This document shows positions 62,501 to 64,000 of a DNA stretch of 64,000 nucleotides, piece by piece. The DNA lies in assembly GCF_001591045.1 (NCBI RefSeq), contig NZ_BCUA01000006.1, forward strand, positions 1 through 64,000, written 5' to 3'. A program made the translations under genes and the position numbers. Position 1 is the stretch's first letter; the number at the start of each line of letters is the position of its first letter. This DNA is from Sphingopyxis granuli NBRC 100800 (GTDB taxonomy: Bacteria; Pseudomonadota; Alphaproteobacteria; Sphingomonadales; Sphingomonadaceae). The notes under the pieces are model-generated. The model was not told the DNA's origin. It worked only from the letters and a program-made list of their open reading frames with translations, and did not search any database.

Positions 62501-62658
62501 TTCTCGGAAACCACCGTCTCGCGGTTTGTGACCGCAGCGCGTGCGACAAGCGGAGTTGGCTGATGCACGGCGAGGAGAACCGAGACATCGGCTGTCTCCG
62601 CCTCATTCTTGACGCACGCGTTCACGGCATCGGCGCTAGGCCAATAAGCTTCGAGCAT
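59539..62658 (-). CDS. dpdH: DpdH, large P-loop ATPase
   Basis: A 1039-residue ATPase. Walker A is 'ILCPITGPSGVGKSHVIRWL', and 'GKELVLLVEDFAALSGIQEA' supplies a Walker B-like acidic strand. The C-terminal 500 residues are mostly helical. It is DpdH by size, ATPase type and position. ATG 62658 ('MLEAYWPSADAVNA') shares one base with the dpdG stop (TAATG); a reading from 62706 lies inside dpdG. Probably an energy-using core of the restriction step. Confidence 0.8.
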   Translation of the reverse strand: MLEAYWPSADAVNACVKNEAETADVSVLLAVHQPTPLVARAAVTNRETVVSEKQLLDAFLSEDVPAGYILCPITGPSGVGKSHVIRWLDAQLQRSKRYKDLLVIRIPKSASLRKVVELILEPLKNNPRYAKPRDELSKAVAEVNASQIIVRFIAELQNALADRAKEMRAQVSEDASRGAELRSLIGHAEQLPKLFRDAVLHEHYADTVFNRIISRAIKGRDEESIGGETDTQFFGDDLLVPESCDISEAAFPVRNYYLSQIAVADATRREPIAKLLNSVVDRAISHVFRLEQSSGGLTLQDIILGVRESLLEDGKELVLLVEDFAALSGIQEALLNVCIQEGTRDGKQVYATMRTALALTDGYLTSRETILTRAQRVWMIGNAPQSEAETKAAVVEMVGAYLNAARWGEEGLKERFSRNRSAHAQAGWLPIWHDDARSEEEAAALEAFGQSEAGFPLFPFNRAAIERLVEHHLLENAKLTFNPRRVINEILRNTLLDRDSYIRGEFPPAAYHGLQPNGYLANLVRQLSIPDPEKRRLQSTLVMWGGNAPDAKTLAHVQPLVFRTFGVPTPEDLTNVKFVKKVETPPSATPDTPTTSSGTAVVDQASGEDPVDPKIAAWVGKLDRWATGEPLIQADARAIRNALAELLQKSIDGSGLRIPEVEVSGRWIAIAGASNNPTGGRELTVCTDYRDEDGTMRQGMFGALRYQHHGSGWDYPEGDDDYVAAMQIVDDLRRQLEPMLIADAKAAGYFLGNALLTQARIAGMQPPVRIAGPQAMLAALFDQPASFDGSSVEPQWDQLRTHALNGSSGRDIRKLLQDALRDRSASYQGNGRTPFAIDLVRIYDALQLPPEERATLPDAVSEDIRMFLPSLSEDRIWARVQPVIALLRQFRDEVGDFLDDEKLDKNAFVADLKTIVHLLQKTQCWPSQANFDVARFGRNLTEFQTSPYAELVNAAAMVSEAERDQLPRLLNALGVIDLGLIQRTLGFLKDTEALVSLGTPRVEKQMEARRQSDPMIVATDIIALFDRVAADTTTLGDTQ

Positions 62659-63557
62659 TACCGGACCTTCTTCGCGACAAAATTGATATGGCTGACGTCG
62701 CGCCATCGCTTCCCGGCGCGCCCCGTCAGCGAGATTCCTTCGCCGGCGTCGCTTCTTTGCTCGAGTTTGAGCGATCCTTCGCGATCAAGGCGCTGCAGAG
62801 CGCGAGACAATGATGTCGAAACGCTGCCTTCATTTGGTCTTGGCCAAATCCCGTCCTTCAGTGCCGCTTCCACCTCCCGACGATATTTGCCCCCATCAAG
62901 GATTGGGACGGCTTCAGACAAGCGACCGACGAATTCACCCGCGAGCAAAATTTTGGCGCTTCCGAAAATATCAGGCAGCGTATCCCGAACGGCTTCGGTC
63001 GGGTCGATGTTCCAACTGCCTGCATCGCGCGCGAATCCGAGATAGGGCATCCAGGCCCGCAACCCGTTCCACCGCGTATCATTTTGTATGATCGTCGTGG
63101 TTCTGGGATCGGCGATCTGGCGCGCTGCGAGGCTTTCCCATCCAGCTACAGTAGAGGGCATGGCGTACACATCCTGTGCGAGCATCCACGCCGCCCCCCT
63201 AGAGAAATCAGCGCTTTGGGCACCTTCCGCGTCCCAGAAGCGGGCATTATTTTCCTCTTTCAATACGAGCCTCCGCGCCACATCGGGCAATCGCGCCTCG
63301 GCGACATCGGGTTTTGTGCCGAGGATGGCGCGATAAGGCTCCGCGATAGCGAAAGTATCTTTACCGACTTCGAAAAGCCCGAGCGAAGTCCAGCGAGTCA
63401 ACGTGCGCCCCAAATGCCCTGCATCGAACGAATCTATCATGCTCCCGCAAGCGGCCAGAAGCTGCTCGGTGTCGCGCGGCGAAAAGCGGACGGCCGCTCT
63501 CACCAGGATAATCAGAACATTGTAAAGCCCGTCGCTCGGACGGTTCAGGATGGTCAC
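62658..63557 (-). CDS. dpdG: DpdG-like protein
   Basis: A 299-residue protein. It begins 'MTILNRPSDGLYNVLIILVR' and has winged-helix-like features, 'LGRTLTRWTSLGLFEVG', and an end 'LSRALQRLDREGSLKLEQRS'. No catalytic motif is seen. It is named DpdG from its place before dpdH and its size. It overlaps both neighbours. Confidence 0.65.
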   Translation of the reverse strand: MTILNRPSDGLYNVLIILVRAAVRFSPRDTEQLLAACGSMIDSFDAGHLGRTLTRWTSLGLFEVGKDTFAIAEPYRAILGTKPDVAEARLPDVARRLVLKEENNARFWDAEGAQSADFSRGAAWMLAQDVYAMPSTVAGWESLAARQIADPRTTTIIQNDTRWNGLRAWMPYLGFARDAGSWNIDPTEAVRDTLPDIFGSAKILLAGEFVGRLSEAVPILDGGKYRREVEAALKDGIWPRPNEGSVSTSLSRALQRLDREGSLKLEQRSDAGEGISLTGRAGKRWRDVSHINFVAKKVR

Positions 63558-64000
63558 GATCGGGCTCCGCGCAGAAACTGCTCTTGGGTCAAAATATTGG
63601 ATCCGGTATCGCCTAGGTGCCTCAGAGGATGATCGGGATCCGAGGCCGTGCGCGACGCAAGAACTACGTGGACCGGTTTGCGAAGGTCAAGCAGAGCGCG
63701 ATCGATGTCGAGCGTGTCGAAAATAGTTGCCCGCGGCAATTGGTACATCGATCCGCACCGCCTTTCTTCCGCGATGTCCTGCAGAAAGATCATGCCGCCG
63801 GGAACGCGTTGATGCAGCGTCGCGTAACGGGGTTCCTTTGCGCGAAAACTCGCCGGAAGGCAGAGTTCGCGAATACCGAAGGTCGAGACCAAAGCTTCGA
63901 CAACGGGGTAGATCGATTTCGCGTCCAAGGGCCCCGGAAACAGAAGATAGACGGGTGACGAAAGGTCGAGATGCCTGAACCGCTGGGTCCAGGTCGCCGC
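63554..64000 (-). CDS. Partial gene at window edge, probably dpdF
   Basis: The reading is open to the right edge and gives about 148 C-terminal residues, starting '..TWTQRFRHLDLSSPVYLL' and including 'IRELCLPASFRAKEPRYATL' and 'DIDRALLDLRKPVHVVLASR', ending 'LTQEQFLRGARS'. No helicase motif is in this part. Overlap with dpdG by four bases and the F-G-H order known from Dpd islands suggest the RecQ-like DpdF. Its upstream part is outside the window. Confidence 0.55.
   Translation of the reverse strand, partial: AATWTQRFRHLDLSSPVYLLFPGPLDAKSIYPVVEALVSTFGIRELCLPASFRAKEPRYATLHQRVPGGMIFLQDIAEERRCGSMYQLPRATIFDTLDIDRALLDLRKPVHVVLASRTASDPDHPLRHLGDTGSNILTQEQFLRGARS

Larger units (their letters stand above)
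28420..64000. mobile_element. Trb-type integrative conjugative element (runs past the window edge)
   Basis: From its left end it carries alpA-like, DUF2274, trbI-G-F-L-J-E-D-C-B, copG-like, traG, a cargo cassette, a relaxase, DUF736, parB-like, DUF2958-like and ardC genes, then a Dpd restriction operon. The left end is set by homology with 9262-9665. The right end and integrase are not in the window, and whether the Dpd operon is inside the element cannot be proved from here. Confidence 0.75.

Overview
The window is high-GC DNA with the gene content of an alphaproteobacterium of the Sphingomonadaceae (Sphingopyxis, Sphingomonas or Novosphingobium-like). Pointers are a TonB receptor paired with a GPH-type transporter in a catabolic cluster, lineage-typical small proteins (a DUF3892 type, a DUF736 type and the N-terminal 'NQLLYHHQMAL' family), and a Trb-type conjugation operon preceded by a CopG-like gene. 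Assignments come from reading motifs and gene order; no database search was run.

Region 1 (1-9258) is a catabolic operon set: an SCP2-like small protein, an FCD-type GntR regulator, a GPH-family symporter, a TonB-dependent receptor, an amidohydrolase, a family III CoA-transferase and an acyl-CoA dehydrogenase. Three copies of a palindrome (TTAGTG or ATAGTG, nine bases, CACTAA/CACTAT) sit beside the regulator, receptor and amidohydrolase genes and are probably its operators. The substrate is unknown.

Region 2 (about 9259-10300) is the wreck of an integrative conjugative element (ICE). The element's terminal segment with an alpA-like gene is fused to the start of traG by an internal deletion. 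Region 3 (10.3-28.4 kb) is a block that looks like stress-related cargo: a reverse-transcriptase remnant, cspA and a second infA, many small proteins, a GT4/GH130 pair, a CPA2 antiporter, an FAD oxidoreductase and a large KatE-type catalase. Three small-protein families (called A, B and C here) recur as an operon, as a pair and as remnants. Several of these genes share a 5' leader with a CTGAGAG box and a hairpin that covers the ribosome-binding site.

Region 4 (28.4 kb to the right edge) is a second, largely complete ICE of the same family. It has alpA-like and DUF2274 genes, trbI-G-F-L-J-E-D-C-B, a copG-like gene, traG (split by a frameshift), a low-GC cargo cassette (D12 adenine methyltransferase, an unknown protein and a ParB-N protein), an HUH relaxase, a DUF736 gene, a parB-like gene, a DUF2958-like gene and ardC. 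From 51.4 kb to the edge it carries an overlapping seven-gene minus-strand operon that I read as dpdF(partial)-G-H-I-J-K-D, the restriction side of a 7-deazaguanine DNA modification (Dpd) island. The two element ends at 9.26 and 28.42 kb point the same way, which suggests tandem accretion of islands. No integrase, tRNA, rRNA, IS element or CRISPR array is visible.
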